In this document: positions 1 to 12,000 of the stretch, piece after piece
Layout: every line of letters starts with the position of its first letter
Numbering within the stretch: position 1 is the first letter of the stretch
Source: an uncultured Planctomycetaceae bacterium
GTDB lineage: Bacteria; Planctomycetota; Planctomycetia; Pirellulales; Pirellulaceae
Length of the DNA: 49,186 bases
Assembly (NCBI GenBank): GCA_937967665.1
Contig: CALBSZ010000167.1
Location: 1-49,186, forward strand
Direction of reading: 5' to 3'
Translations under genes and position numbers: made by a program
The notes under the pieces: generated by a model
What the model saw: the letters and a program-made list of their open reading frames with translations, nothing else
Database searches by the model: none
What the model was told of the DNA's origin: nothing

Positions 1-3000
1 AAGGATCAACTGAGTGATGCGGCGACCGGTTTGCTGGCGGACAACGTGAACGTGGGCTACCTGACAATGGCGCCTACGATTGGGTTCGGTATCGAAAAGG
101 TCGCGGACAAACTGCCGAAATTCACGGCGGCCAAAGTCACTGCTAATAGCGTTTCGCTCGTCGGCCTGGATTCGGTGGATCTATCGATCGACGATATCGA
201 GGTGCAGATTAACGATGGTGATGAATGGAAATTCGGTCAGGTCTCGTTTGGCCCGCCCGTCGTCGATTTCCAGAAGAGCTTTGATAGCAAGGGCGAAGGG
301 ACAAACTACGGTGCGACCGAAACTCCCAAACGCGATCCCGATGGTAAGTTCGGTGTGAAGACGGGCGCGAAGGACGCTCAAGGAAATGACATCACGATCG
401 ATCTGGATTACGACGGCAACCAACGGATTCAAGTCCGCGCTGGCAGTGGTGTCCTCCGCGTGGATGAATTTGTGACGCTGACAGGTTCGTTCTTCTTCGA
501 AAAGGGGCCGACCCATAAGGTCGATGTCGCGACGGGCTTCCCGGCCAATGCCGGCCAAGTGATTCGCGATGGCATTGCCAAAACAGGGTGGAAGACGGCT
601 TCGCAACTGTCGGTCGGCGACAATAAGAACGACATTCTCTACATCGAGGATGATTTGTCGCTGATTCACAACGTCGAAGTGGACAGCTTCCAGATCGGCG
701 TGGGCGGCGCTTCGTTGTTCGCCGGGATTCATGGCCCGACGACGTTCGACAAGACGAAGGCGCTGAAGGACCAATTGAGTGACGCAGCCACCGGATTGCT
801 GGCGGACAATGTGAACGTGGCCTATCTGACGATGGCGCCGACGATTGGCTTCGGGATCGAAAAGGTTGCGGACAAGTTGCCGAAGTTCACGGCGGCCAAA
901 GTGACCGCCAATAACGTGTCGCTGGTCGGCTTGGATTCGGTGGACCTGTCGATCGACGATATCGAAGTGCAGATCAACGACGGCGACGAATGGAAGTTTG
1001 GTCAGGTTTCGTTCGGTCCGCCCGTGATTGATTTCCAAAAGAGTTTCGATAGCAAGGGCGAAGCGACCAACTATGGTGCGAATGAAACGCCTAAGCGTGA
1101 TCCGGACGGCAAATTCGGAGTAAAGACCGGCGCGAAAGATGCGCAAGGTAACGACATCACCATCGACTTGGATTTTGATGGCAACCAACGGATTCAAGTT
1201 CGCGCGGGAAGCGGGATCCTGCGTGTGGATGAGTTTGTGACACTGACGGGTTCTTTCTTCTTCGAGAAAGGTCCCACGCACAAGGTCGATGTGGCGACAG
1301 GTTTCCCGGCCAATGCGGGTCAGATTATCCGCGACGGTGTTACGAAAGCCGGCCTCCCGACCGCTTCGTCACTCTCGGCAGGTGACGACAAGAAGGACAA
1401 GCTGTATATCGAAGACGATCTATCTTTGATTCACAATGTGGAAGTGGACAGTTTTCAGATTGGCGTGGGTAGCGCTTCGTTGTTTGCCGGCATTCATGGT
1501 CCGACGACATTCGATAAAACGAAGGCGCTGAAGGATCAGTTGAGTGACGCTGCGACGGGCTTGTTGGCAGATAATGTCAACGTTGCGTATTTGCAGATGG
1601 CCACGAACATCGGATTCGGAATCGAAAAGATCGCCGACAAACTGCCGAAGTTCACGGCGGCCAAGGTCACCGCGAACAGTGTTTCGTTGGTCGGTTTGGA
1701 TTCGGTCGATTTATCCGTGCAGGACATCGAGGTGCAGATCAACGACGGTGACGAATGGAAATTTGGTCAGGTTTCATTCGGTCCGCCGGTAGTGGACTTC
1801 CAGAAGAGCTTCGATAGCAAGGGCGAAGCGACAAACTATGGCGCCAATGAAACTCCGAAACGCGATCCGGACGGCAAGTTTGGTGTGAAGACCGGTGCGA
1901 AGGATGCGCAGGGTAACGATATCACGATTGACCTGGACTTCGACGGCAATCAACGGATCCAAGTTCGCGCGGGTAGCGGCCTGTTGCGCGTGGACGAATT
2001 CGTGACGCTGACCGGTTCGTTCTTCTTTGAGAAAGGTCCGACGCATAAGGTCGACGTGGCGACCGGGTTCCCTGCCAATGCCGGTCAATTGATTCGCGAC
2101 GGCATCGCCAAAACGGGTTGGAAGACGGCCTCACAGCTGTCGGTCGGTGACAACAAGAATGACATTTTGTACATCGAAGACGACTTGTCGATGATCCACA
2201 ACGTGGAAGTCGATAGTCTGCAGATTGGTGTTGGCGGTGCATCGTTGTTCGCGGGCATCAACGGTCCGACGATGTTCGACAAGACCAAGGCGCTGAAGGA
2301 TCAGCTGGGCAGTGAGGCGACGGGTTTGTTGGCCAACAATGTGAACGTCGCTTATCTGACGATGTCGCCGACGATTGGTTTTGGCATCGAAAAGGTCGCG
2401 GATAAACTGCCGAAGTTCACGGCTGCCAAGGTCACAGCGGACAATGTGTCGCTGGTTGGCTTAGATGCGGTTGAACTCTCCATCGACGATATCGAAGTGC
2501 AGATCAATGATGGCGACGAGTGGAAATTCGGCAACGTATCGTTTGGGCCACCGGTTGTCGATTTCCAGAAAAGTTTCGACAGCAAGGGCGAAGCGACGAA
2601 CTACGGCGCTAACGAGAATCCCAAACGAGATCCAGACGGCAAGTTTGGCGTGAAGACGGGCGCCAAAGACGCGCAAGGTAACGACATCACGGTTGATCTG
2701 GGCTTTGACGGCAACCAGCGGATTCAAGTCCGTGCGGGCAGCGGTCTATTGCGTGTGGACGAATTCGTAACGCTCACCGGATCGTTCTTCTTCGAAAAAG
2801 GACCGACGCATAAAGTTGATGTGGCTACAGGATTCCCGGCCAACGCTGGACAACTGGCAGCCAACCTCAGCACGGCAATCGCGGGGCTGGATCGAATCGG
2901 CAGCGTGTCGGATGCAACTTCCGATCTGTGGATCGAAACCGACTTGTCCATGATTCACAACTTGGAAGTCGACAGCCTGCAGATCGGAGTCGGCACCGCA

Positions 3001-6000
3001 TCGCTGTTTGCTGGAATCAATGGGCCCACGACATTTGATAAGACCAAGAAGTTGGCGGACCAATTGAGCCCCGATGCGACGGGTTTGTTGGTAGACGATG
3101 TGGACGTTGGTTTCCTGATGATGGAACCGACGCTCAACGCTTTCCCCGGCTTTGACAAGTTCTTGCCCAAGTTTCATTCGCTGAAGGCGACCGCCGATTT
3201 CGCCGGTCTGGTGGGACTCGATGATGTCAAGCTACAGGCCAAGAATATCTTGATCGAAGTCAACAACGGCAAGGCCTGGCCAGGCGACATTGGTCCGCCG
3301 GTGGTCGATTTCCAAAAGAGTTTCGATAGCAAAGGGGAAGCGACTAACTACGGCGCCAACGAAACTCCCAAGCGAAGTCCCGATGGCAAATTCGCGGTCA
3401 ACTCGGGCGGCAAAGATGCTCAGGGCAATTTCAAGACAGTCGACTTGGACTACGACGGCAACCAGCGAATTGGTGCCGCTTCGGATGAAGTGCTGCTACA
3501 GCTTTCGAACTTTGTTCACGTATCGGGTGCGTTCTCGTTCGAAAAGGGTCCGACCCACAAGGTTGACGTGGCGACGGGACTTCCCAGCGACCTCGGTCAG
3601 GCGATCGGCAGTTTTGCGAGTGCCGTTGGTGGCATCGATAAGATTGGAGCCGTCAACGATCCACAGCAAGATCTGTACATCGAAAACGACCTGTCCAAAA
3701 TTCACAACCTGGAAGTCAGTGCGCTACAAATTGGTGCTCGCGATGTGAACGTCTTCGTGGGTGTGGACGGCCCATACTGGAATGACTTTGACAAGAGCGG
3801 CACGGTTACCTGGGTGGCTCCGAAGGTCGTTAATGGTGCGGTAGTGAAAGACCAGTATGTATCGATGTCGGCCTCGGACCCCGTGGTTACTGTGGACGGT
3901 TTCAGCTACGGTGACATCAATGGTGATGGTAAGGTCCAGGAGAACGAGACGGCCGAGTTGAACGAAGACGCAACCGGTCTGTCGGTCAATGACGTGGACG
4001 TTGGTTTTGTCCTGATGGAACCGACGCTGGCGGCCTTGCCAGGTTTCGATAAGATCCTACCAAAGTTCTATTCGCTCAAAGCCAGTGCCGATTTCGCGGG
4101 GCTTGTCGGAGTCGACGACATTGACGCTTCGGCCAAAAACGTGATCGTGGAAGTCAACAACGGCAAGCCTTGGCCCGGCGGTCTCGGTCCCCCAGTTGTT
4201 GATTTTAAATCCAGCTTCCCGGCTGCAGATCGGGACGGCGATGGGACGGTCGATCCTGTCGGTTACGGAGTACGCACCGGCACGACGATGGTGCCGATTT
4301 ACATCGACTTCGACGGTAATCAGCGCATTGGCGCCGCTTCGGACGAAGTGACCCTGAAGATTTCGGACTTTGTTCATGTGGGCGGATCTTTTTCCTTCGA
4401 AAAAGGCCCGACACACAATGTAACGGTTGCTACCGGTCTCTCGGCTAACCTGCCATCTTTCCTGACGGCTCCGTTCAACACCCTGAAGAATGCAATCGGT
4501 AGTCAGAACCTACCGGTCAAAGTAAGCCCTGACTTACGAACCATTAGCGATTTGGAAGTCGACTCGCTCCAAATCGGTGCCCGCGATGTGAACGCCTTCG
4601 TCGGTGTCAATGGTCCTTATTGGACGGACAAAGATGGCGACGGCATGATCTCCTTCGCGTCGCCCGACCCGAACGATCCCAACAAGTTTGTGAAGCTAAC
4701 CACGGATGCCGACAACGACAACAAGATTGATGTCGTTACCGTTAATGGTGTGCAATACGGCGACATTAATAAGAACGGCAAGGTGGATGTCGGTGAAACG
4801 GCCGAGTTGAATCCGGATGCCACGGGTTTGACCATTGCGGATGTTGATTTTGGTTTCGCGATGATGCAGCCGACGCTGGCTGCGCTGCCAGGTTTTGATC
4901 GCATCTTGCCGAAGTTCTTTGCCTTTGAGGGCTCGGCCGACTTTGCCGGACTCGTAGGCTTCGACGACCTGCTGCAGGCGGAAGCCAAGAACGTCGAGAT
5001 CAAGGTCAACTATGGTAAGCCGTGGAAGGGAACACAAATTGTTCCGGTAATTGATTTCGCCACCAGCTTCCCGGCGGAACCGGCCGGCGTGGACAATGAC
5101 AAAGACGGGAAGAAGGGCGAGCCTGCAGGTTACGAAGTGCGTACGGGTACGACCACGGCGCCGATCTACATCGCGCATGACGGCAACGCGCGCATCGGAG
5201 CGAGTGCCGATAACGTCACTATCAAGATGAGTGAGTTTGTGCATGTCAGTGGCAGCTTCGCGTTCGAAAAGGGACCGACGTCGACGGTGACGGTAGCCAC
5301 CGGGTTGCCGGTTCTGCCCAGCGGAGGAATCGTCGGCAATGTGATTCCGAACGACGCGCTGAAGAACGCGGTTCAGGGATTGGTCAATAGCAGCGGTACC
5401 GGACTCAGCATCACATCCGACTTACAGACCATCACGGGGCTGGAAGTGGAAACCCTGCAAATTGGTGCACTGGATGTGCAGGCGTTTGTCGGTATTGACG
5501 GTCCGCTGTGGCAGGATCCGGACAACGATGGGCAGATCAAGTTCTTGCGACCGCAGACCGATTCCAACGGTTTCGTGGAATTCAAGACGGACGGAACATT
5601 GGCAGGTGTCGTCGAATTAACGGCCGACACGGATGGAGATAACCGCATTGATGTGGTTAAGGTCAAGTGGCCCAAGCGCGACGACAAGGGCCAATTGATT
5701 CTTTCGGGCGGCCAGAAGCAGCTGGATGTTGAAGTCGAATATGGCGACGTCGACAAAGATGGCAAGATCGACTTTGGTGAATCGGCGGAGTTCTCGCGCG
5801 ATGCACTGGGCGTTGGTATCAACGATCTCGACTTTGCCTTCACGATGATGACCCCCACATTGGCTGGCTTGCCTGGCTTTGGCGGCTTCTTGCCCAAGTT
5901 CTTCGCTGCGAAAGCGATGGCGACCGAAGCGGCATTGGTCGGTATTGACGCCGTCAAATTGAATGCCAGTGGTATCGAAGTGCAAGTCAATCACGGCACG

Positions 6001-9000
6001 GCATGGCCCGGTGGCGTGTTCGGCTCGCCGGTAGTCGATTTTGCGGCCAGCTTCCCGGCGGAAGATCTGAACAAGGACGGCAAATTCAACGACGGTAATT
6101 CGGCTGCCTTATTGAACGAGTCCGCAGCGAACCAGGATTTCAACAAGGACGGTGACAAGACAGACAACGCGTTAAGCGAGGATCTGGATGGCGACGGCAA
6201 ACAAGACCCGGTTGGTTTCGAAGTGCGGACAGGTACCACGACCGCGCCGATCTATATCGATTTCGATGGTAATTCGCGTATCCGCGCCAGTGTTGACTGG
6301 GGTGTGTTACAGTTGTCCGAGTTTGTCCATCTGACCGGTAGTTTTGCCTTCGAGCTTGGCCCCACACAAGTGGCCAAGCTGACGTCCAACGATCTGTTGT
6401 TTGGCGATACGAAGCAGTTGGAATTCTTGACCGTCGGCGCCGAGGACGTGAATCTGTTTGTCGGCATCAACGGTCCGTACTGGAAGGGCGACACCAACAA
6501 CAATCGCCAGATCGACGCCAACGAAATCGATCCGGATGCCGTCGGAATTCTCGCGCAGAACTTGGACGTCGGCTTTGCCATGATGCGACCAACGGTCGTG
6601 TTCGACCCGGCGCGGTATTACGCCCTAAAAGCCACTTTGGAAAAGGCCGCTTTTGTCGGCGTCAAAGAAATCAAGGCCGAGTTGAACAACGTCGCGGTGG
6701 AAGTCAACCTGGTCGACCCGCGGACCAGTCTTGGCAATCCGCTGGATTTACCGGTTGTCGATTTCACATCGTTGCAAGGCGGCAAGCTCGGCGTTAAGAC
6801 CGGTAAGAAGATCCAGGATCCCAATGACCCGAACAAGATGATCGATTCGACCGTCGATCTCACCATGAATTCACCGTTGATCGCGGCGGCCGTTGGCTAT
6901 GCGGAACTCGATTTGAACGGCAACGTGGTGCTGACGGGAAGTGCGGCCTTCGAGATGGGTCGCAAGGACATGGTCACGCTCAGCGACGGCACGCAAAAAG
7001 AGGTGTCTCGTATTACGCTTGGCCTCCAGGATGTCTATGGGTTTGTTGGTGTTGACGGTCCGTATTGGAAGGACACGAACAACGACGGTCGCATCGTGAC
7101 GGATCAATCGAAGAGTGACGCGGATTCTCCGAACACCAACGCTATCGGTATTTCTCTGCAGGAATTGGATCTCGGTGCGGCGATCATGATTGCGACCGAT
7201 GCATCGGGCGTCTATCTCGGTGCGCATGCGGCCATCGAAAAGCTGGAATTGGTTGGCGTGAACAATGTCAAGTTGGACGCGTTCCTATCGATCGATTTGA
7301 ATCTTGGTTTTGGTGCCAGTGGCTTGAACCCGATTGATTGGCAGAAGAGTTTCGATACTTTCCCGGCCGAGCTAGACCGGGATGGCGACGGCGTGCAGGA
7401 TCCGTCCGAAGACGTGAATGGCAACGGACGACTGGATGCTGGCGAAGACACCAACAGCAACGGCCGTCTGGACGTCAGCGAATGCGTTGAAGATCGTAAC
7501 TGCAACGGAACGCTCGACATGAACGAGGACCTGGATGGCGATGGCGTATTGGACGTCGCTGGCTTCCTGGTCGAAACGGGCGCCGATCCCATCTTGTTGG
7601 ACTTCACGGAAGAGCTCGTCCGGGTGGAAATGGCCGGCAAACTGATTGTGGAAGACGGTAGCAGTAACGAATTGTTCCGTCTGGTCGGTGGCTTCTTTGT
7701 AGAAGTGGATCCGCGTGGCTTGGAGCTGTTTGCGGCGGCGGCGATTCAATTTGGTCCCGATGACAATCAGATCATGGATATCTACGGTCTGGGTGCGGTC
7801 GTGATCAATGACGACGGTCTGGCCTTGGATGTCGCTGTGGGAATGTCCATCGGCAACAATTCATCGTTGAAGGGCGTCTTCGATATGAAGGTGGACGCTC
7901 GGGCGATTGTCAACACGACGGGTAAAGAACAAAAGATTCGCGTCTCGGAACGCTTCGTCGAGATTCTCGATGGCACACGTGCGCTACCCAAACCACCTAA
8001 GAAGAACGACGGTTCCGTGGCCATTCCGATACCCGCCAATCAAATGGCGTTGGCAACCGAATCGAAGAGCGTGTTCCAGGATTGTGGCGACGGCAAGAAG
8101 CTGTGCTACGTGATCAATGCCGGCGCGCCGCAGATTACGGGCGTGGACACCAACGGCAACATTCTCACGCAGGAAGGGCCCGCCGGTTCTTACTTCTACG
8201 TCGATGTTGGGGGGACGTTGTCGATCGGTGGCGAGATTGATCAGACGACGGGCAAGGCCAAGGGCGGATTTGCGCTACAGGGCAAGTTCGTGATGGTTAA
8301 CGATGTCGAGGCCTTCCAAATCTACGTGGCGGCGAAGATGGAAGTCTTTGACGCCGTCGAGATTCAAGTGCAGGGCCAAGCGAACATCGTCAAAGGCGTG
8401 AACGGTCAGGAACCGGGAGTCGTGCTCACCGCTTCGGCTGCGGTCCAAATCGATGTCGATCCATTCTTCAAGCTGACGGGTGATGCCAAGGTTCGCTTTA
8501 ACACTCGAAAGATGGGGACGCTCGATAAATTCGACAACGTAATCGAAGGTATCGGCGCGGGTGCCCAAAACGTTAAGGTGGCGCGCGAGTCCCTGTTGAT
8601 CGAAGTCCAGAATGCCGAACTAAAACTGTTGAGCGTGCTGACGTTCCAGGGTGCTGGCCGGATCGAACAGAAGGATGGCGTCTTCACTTTCTACGCTCAG
8701 CTAGGACTGGACTTCTTCGGCATTGGGAATATCCAGGCGGAAGGCTTCTTCAATTCGCTCGGCGATTTCTACGTCACAGTGGACGGTGGTATCCTCATCG
8801 GTGTGCCGGCGTTTGGTATCGAAGGCGAAGCTGCTGCTCACTTCCACAAACTCACCAATCCGCTGTCGGTCGATTATCTCAAGACCGAACTCAACATTAA
8901 CACGTTCCCGAAATTCAACGCCAGCGGCACGACGCAAGTGCCAGTCACAACCGGCGTTGGCTTTAGCGGTCGTGTGCAGGCCAAGGCGAAGGCTTTTGGC

Positions 9001-12000
9001 GTGACGCTGCTGCGGGCTGGGATTTCGATCGGTTACGAATCCAGCACGGGTAAGCTGGATGCGGAGGCATGCGGGAAGGTCTTCTTCGTCGAGAAATGTA
9101 TTGGCTTTGACATCGGCTTCTTGCCGCTGGAAACTCCTCCCCCAGTACCGCTCTTGGCAGGACCGAAGGACACGACGCAAGACCAAGGTCACGTTGCATT
9201 CCCAGGTGGCGAATTGTATCTGAACGTCGGGGATCGCGCGAATCTGCGTGGTAAAGATCGAGCCGGTGATAGTGCGAAACAGATGGCCATCAACGAGGGT
9301 TTTCGTAAGGCCAAGAACGAGATCTATGTGGTTCGTGTGTTGCGCACTCACAGCGACGGCAGCCAAGATCTCGAGATTACGGGTATCGGTGTTACGCAAA
9401 CGTATCGCAAAGTGACCAAGATCGTTGGTGATTCCGGCGCCGGAACGGACATCATCAAAGTAGAGAAGGGTGTGTCGCTTCCGGTCGACTTGAAAGGGGG
9501 CGATGGCTCCGACGCGTTGATCTACTTCGGCACGGGGAACTCTGTGTTCAATGGCGGTCCCGGCCAAGATGAAATGCAGGGTGGAACGGGTAACGATACG
9601 TTCGTGTTTGAAGGTGTCTTTGGGGAAGATACGTTCGCGGATACGGGCGGCATTAACACCTTGGATTTCAGCCGTACGTCCATGGATTTGGTCGGCAAGA
9701 TCGAACGTACCGAAGCGGCCGTCCTGACCGACGGCAGTAGCCGCACGGAACAGTTCTCGCTGATTGAATACAAGGCCAAGAACCCATCCGATCCGATGAA
9801 GCCATTCCGCGATGCCGAGATCATCCACGATGGCAAGAAGACGGCAACGATCAAGACCCCGCCGAATTTCCACAGCTTCGCGGTCGGCGATGATATCACG
9901 GTCTTCAGCGAAAACATTCCCGGTTACACGGGTATCCACAAAGTGACCGAAGCTTCGATACCGAACGGGCTCATCAAGTTCGAAATCGATTTCACGGACG
10001 TCGGCGTCGACCGACTGGACATGACCACGCCGCGGGTGGAAGCAACAACGACGACGCTGTCGACTAATGTGACGTTGGAGATCCGCAACGATCGCGACAT
10101 GACGTCGACGGCCTTCTTCCCACTCATCCATACGGATAAGTGTGCGGATCCCAAGGGCAAGCAGGTCACGAAACGCGTGCCATGGTTGACAGAAGTGGTC
10201 AGCAAGGTCGGCAACGACGTGGACGTAATCAAGCTCAAACTGGCCGATCAGCCCAACGATCCAGATTCGTGCAAGCTGCCGCATATCGAAATGGAGTTCC
10301 GGCGTGGAGACAAGATCAAGCTGACCAGTACCGAAGAGCAGGGGTACGAAGGCAAGGAAGTTACGGTCGCTGCGTTTGAAACGGTCAGCTTTGTTCCAGA
10401 AGGACAAACCAATTTGGTGACGGTACCGACGGCGTTTACGTTCGCGATGCCGTTTGCGGATTTGAAGAATGTTCCCGTTTCCCAGATTCAGAACTTCAAG
10501 CTGGGTACCGGCGACGACCAACTAACCTTGCCAAATCCCGACGGTTTCACGATGAACATCACGGATGCTGGCGGCGACGATTACTATTTCGTCGATCTGG
10601 GCGATGTGAGCATTTCCACCACGATGGGCACGATTAACGTGACGGATGCCGGTTCGACTCCGGAAGTTGGCAGTCAATATACGAGCTTTGCGTCGGGGCC
10701 TGACCTGACGACCGGCGTGAACGGCAACGTGCTTACGCTTACCAGTCCTCACGTGTACACGCTCTTCCCCGAGCAATCAGCGAATGCGCAATTACTTGGA
10801 CTGGTTGACTTTGGTTCGAATATTCTCGATCCTGCCTTGCCGTTGCCGGCTGATGGCAAGCTGACGGATGATGTGCGGCTGGGCATCGAAATCAACAAGC
10901 CCGGATTTGACATTCAGGCCAGCGTCGTGCTGACCGCTGCCGCGACGGCCAGCAACACATCGCCGCAAGATTTGGCAGGCGATTTACAACAAGCGTTGGC
11001 AGGTGCATCTTGGATTGTTAGCCGCTCGGTTGGTCGTGACGACGTGTTGGGAGTGAACGTTAATTCGGCCAACAATCCGCTGGTTGTTAATCAAGGCATC
11101 TTCAAAGTTGCCACCAAGACATTCAACGTCTCTGGCGTGGACAACCTGTTCATCAAGGATGCTGCTACGACCACGACAGTTTCCAGTACGATCCCGAGTG
11201 GTCCGATCGACACGCCGGGCCAAGCTCTGCAAGTCGAAGCGGCGGGACAGCTGAAGGTGAATGGGCCCATTCGCGCCGATGGCATCACTCTGACAGCACC
11301 TGCCACGATTGATGTTGGCACGTCCAGCGTCGCGGCACCCTTGGTTGCTTATAGCAATGGTGATGTCTCGATTGTGGCAACTGGCAGTGGTAGCGACATC
11401 AACTTGACCGGGAACATCACTGTCAATACCGCGACCACTGACGACGGTGGTGGAGCCGGCAACGTCCGCTTGATCACCAAGGACGGCTCGATTCGTTTAG
11501 ACAAGACAACCATCAAGGCGGCTGGTAGTGATTTAGAAATCCATGCCCAAGGGATTTCAGGCGACGTCGTTTCTACGGTGGCCAGTTTGACGGCGCTGAC
11601 GACCGGCAGCACGAATCCCAATATCATTATCAAAGAGACCGATAGCCTAAACATTGTCGACTCGGATTTGGATCCCGCGGATGACATCCTCACCAACAAT
11701 GGCCTACAGACAGACGCTTCGGGCCGGTTGCTCAAGCAGGATGGCAGCAAGTACTACTACGTCAATGCCAGCGGAGAGTATGTGACTCCGCGCGGACAGT
11801 TGGTTCGGGTTGCACTAGCCGGGCCGCAAGTAACGACGCCACCGGTGGCACCCTTCAAGACGGCTGCCGACGCGTTGTTTGTTGACGACAAGGGGCATCT
11901 GCTCAAAGAAGATAGTGGTACGTTCTACCGAGCCAGCCGCACGGGCGAGTTCATCACGGCCGACGGCAAAACGACGAACGATCCGCAGAATCAGGGAGTG

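Larger units (their letters stand above)
1..7755 (+). repeat. Ten tandem large protein repeats (R1-R10)
   Basis: Anchored on the ATGL motif, units start at 1, 766, 1531, 2296, 3055, 3949, 4798, 5782, 6517 and 7120. The first three are exactly 765 bases and the fourth is 759. The later units vary from 603 to 984. Each unit carries the landmarks LLADNVNV, LPKFTAAKVTA, LVGLDSVDL, GPPVVDF, VKTG, FDGNQRI, FVTLTGSFFFEKGPT and LEVDSLQIGV, in altered form in the later copies. R1 is probably not the first repeat of the gene, because the window begins inside the array. The units are too large for known Ca-dependent adhesin Ig/cadherin modules and I do not recognise the family. Confidence 0.92.

Noticed and set aside
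1..3054. CRISPR array or DNA-level tandem repeat
   Set aside because: The periodicity is 765 bases of coding sequence with synonymous divergence, and there are no short identical repeats with unique spacers.
8701..10521. Long open frame of 606 codons on the minus strand
   Set aside because: It lies wholly opposite the giant frame. Its composition (many Arg, His, Asp, Val) is that of an antisense shadow of GC-biased coding sequence. The other long minus-strand frames opposite the giants (for example 181-1281, 21379-22410, 23071-24153, 24547-25485 and 33112-34086) are rejected for the same reason.
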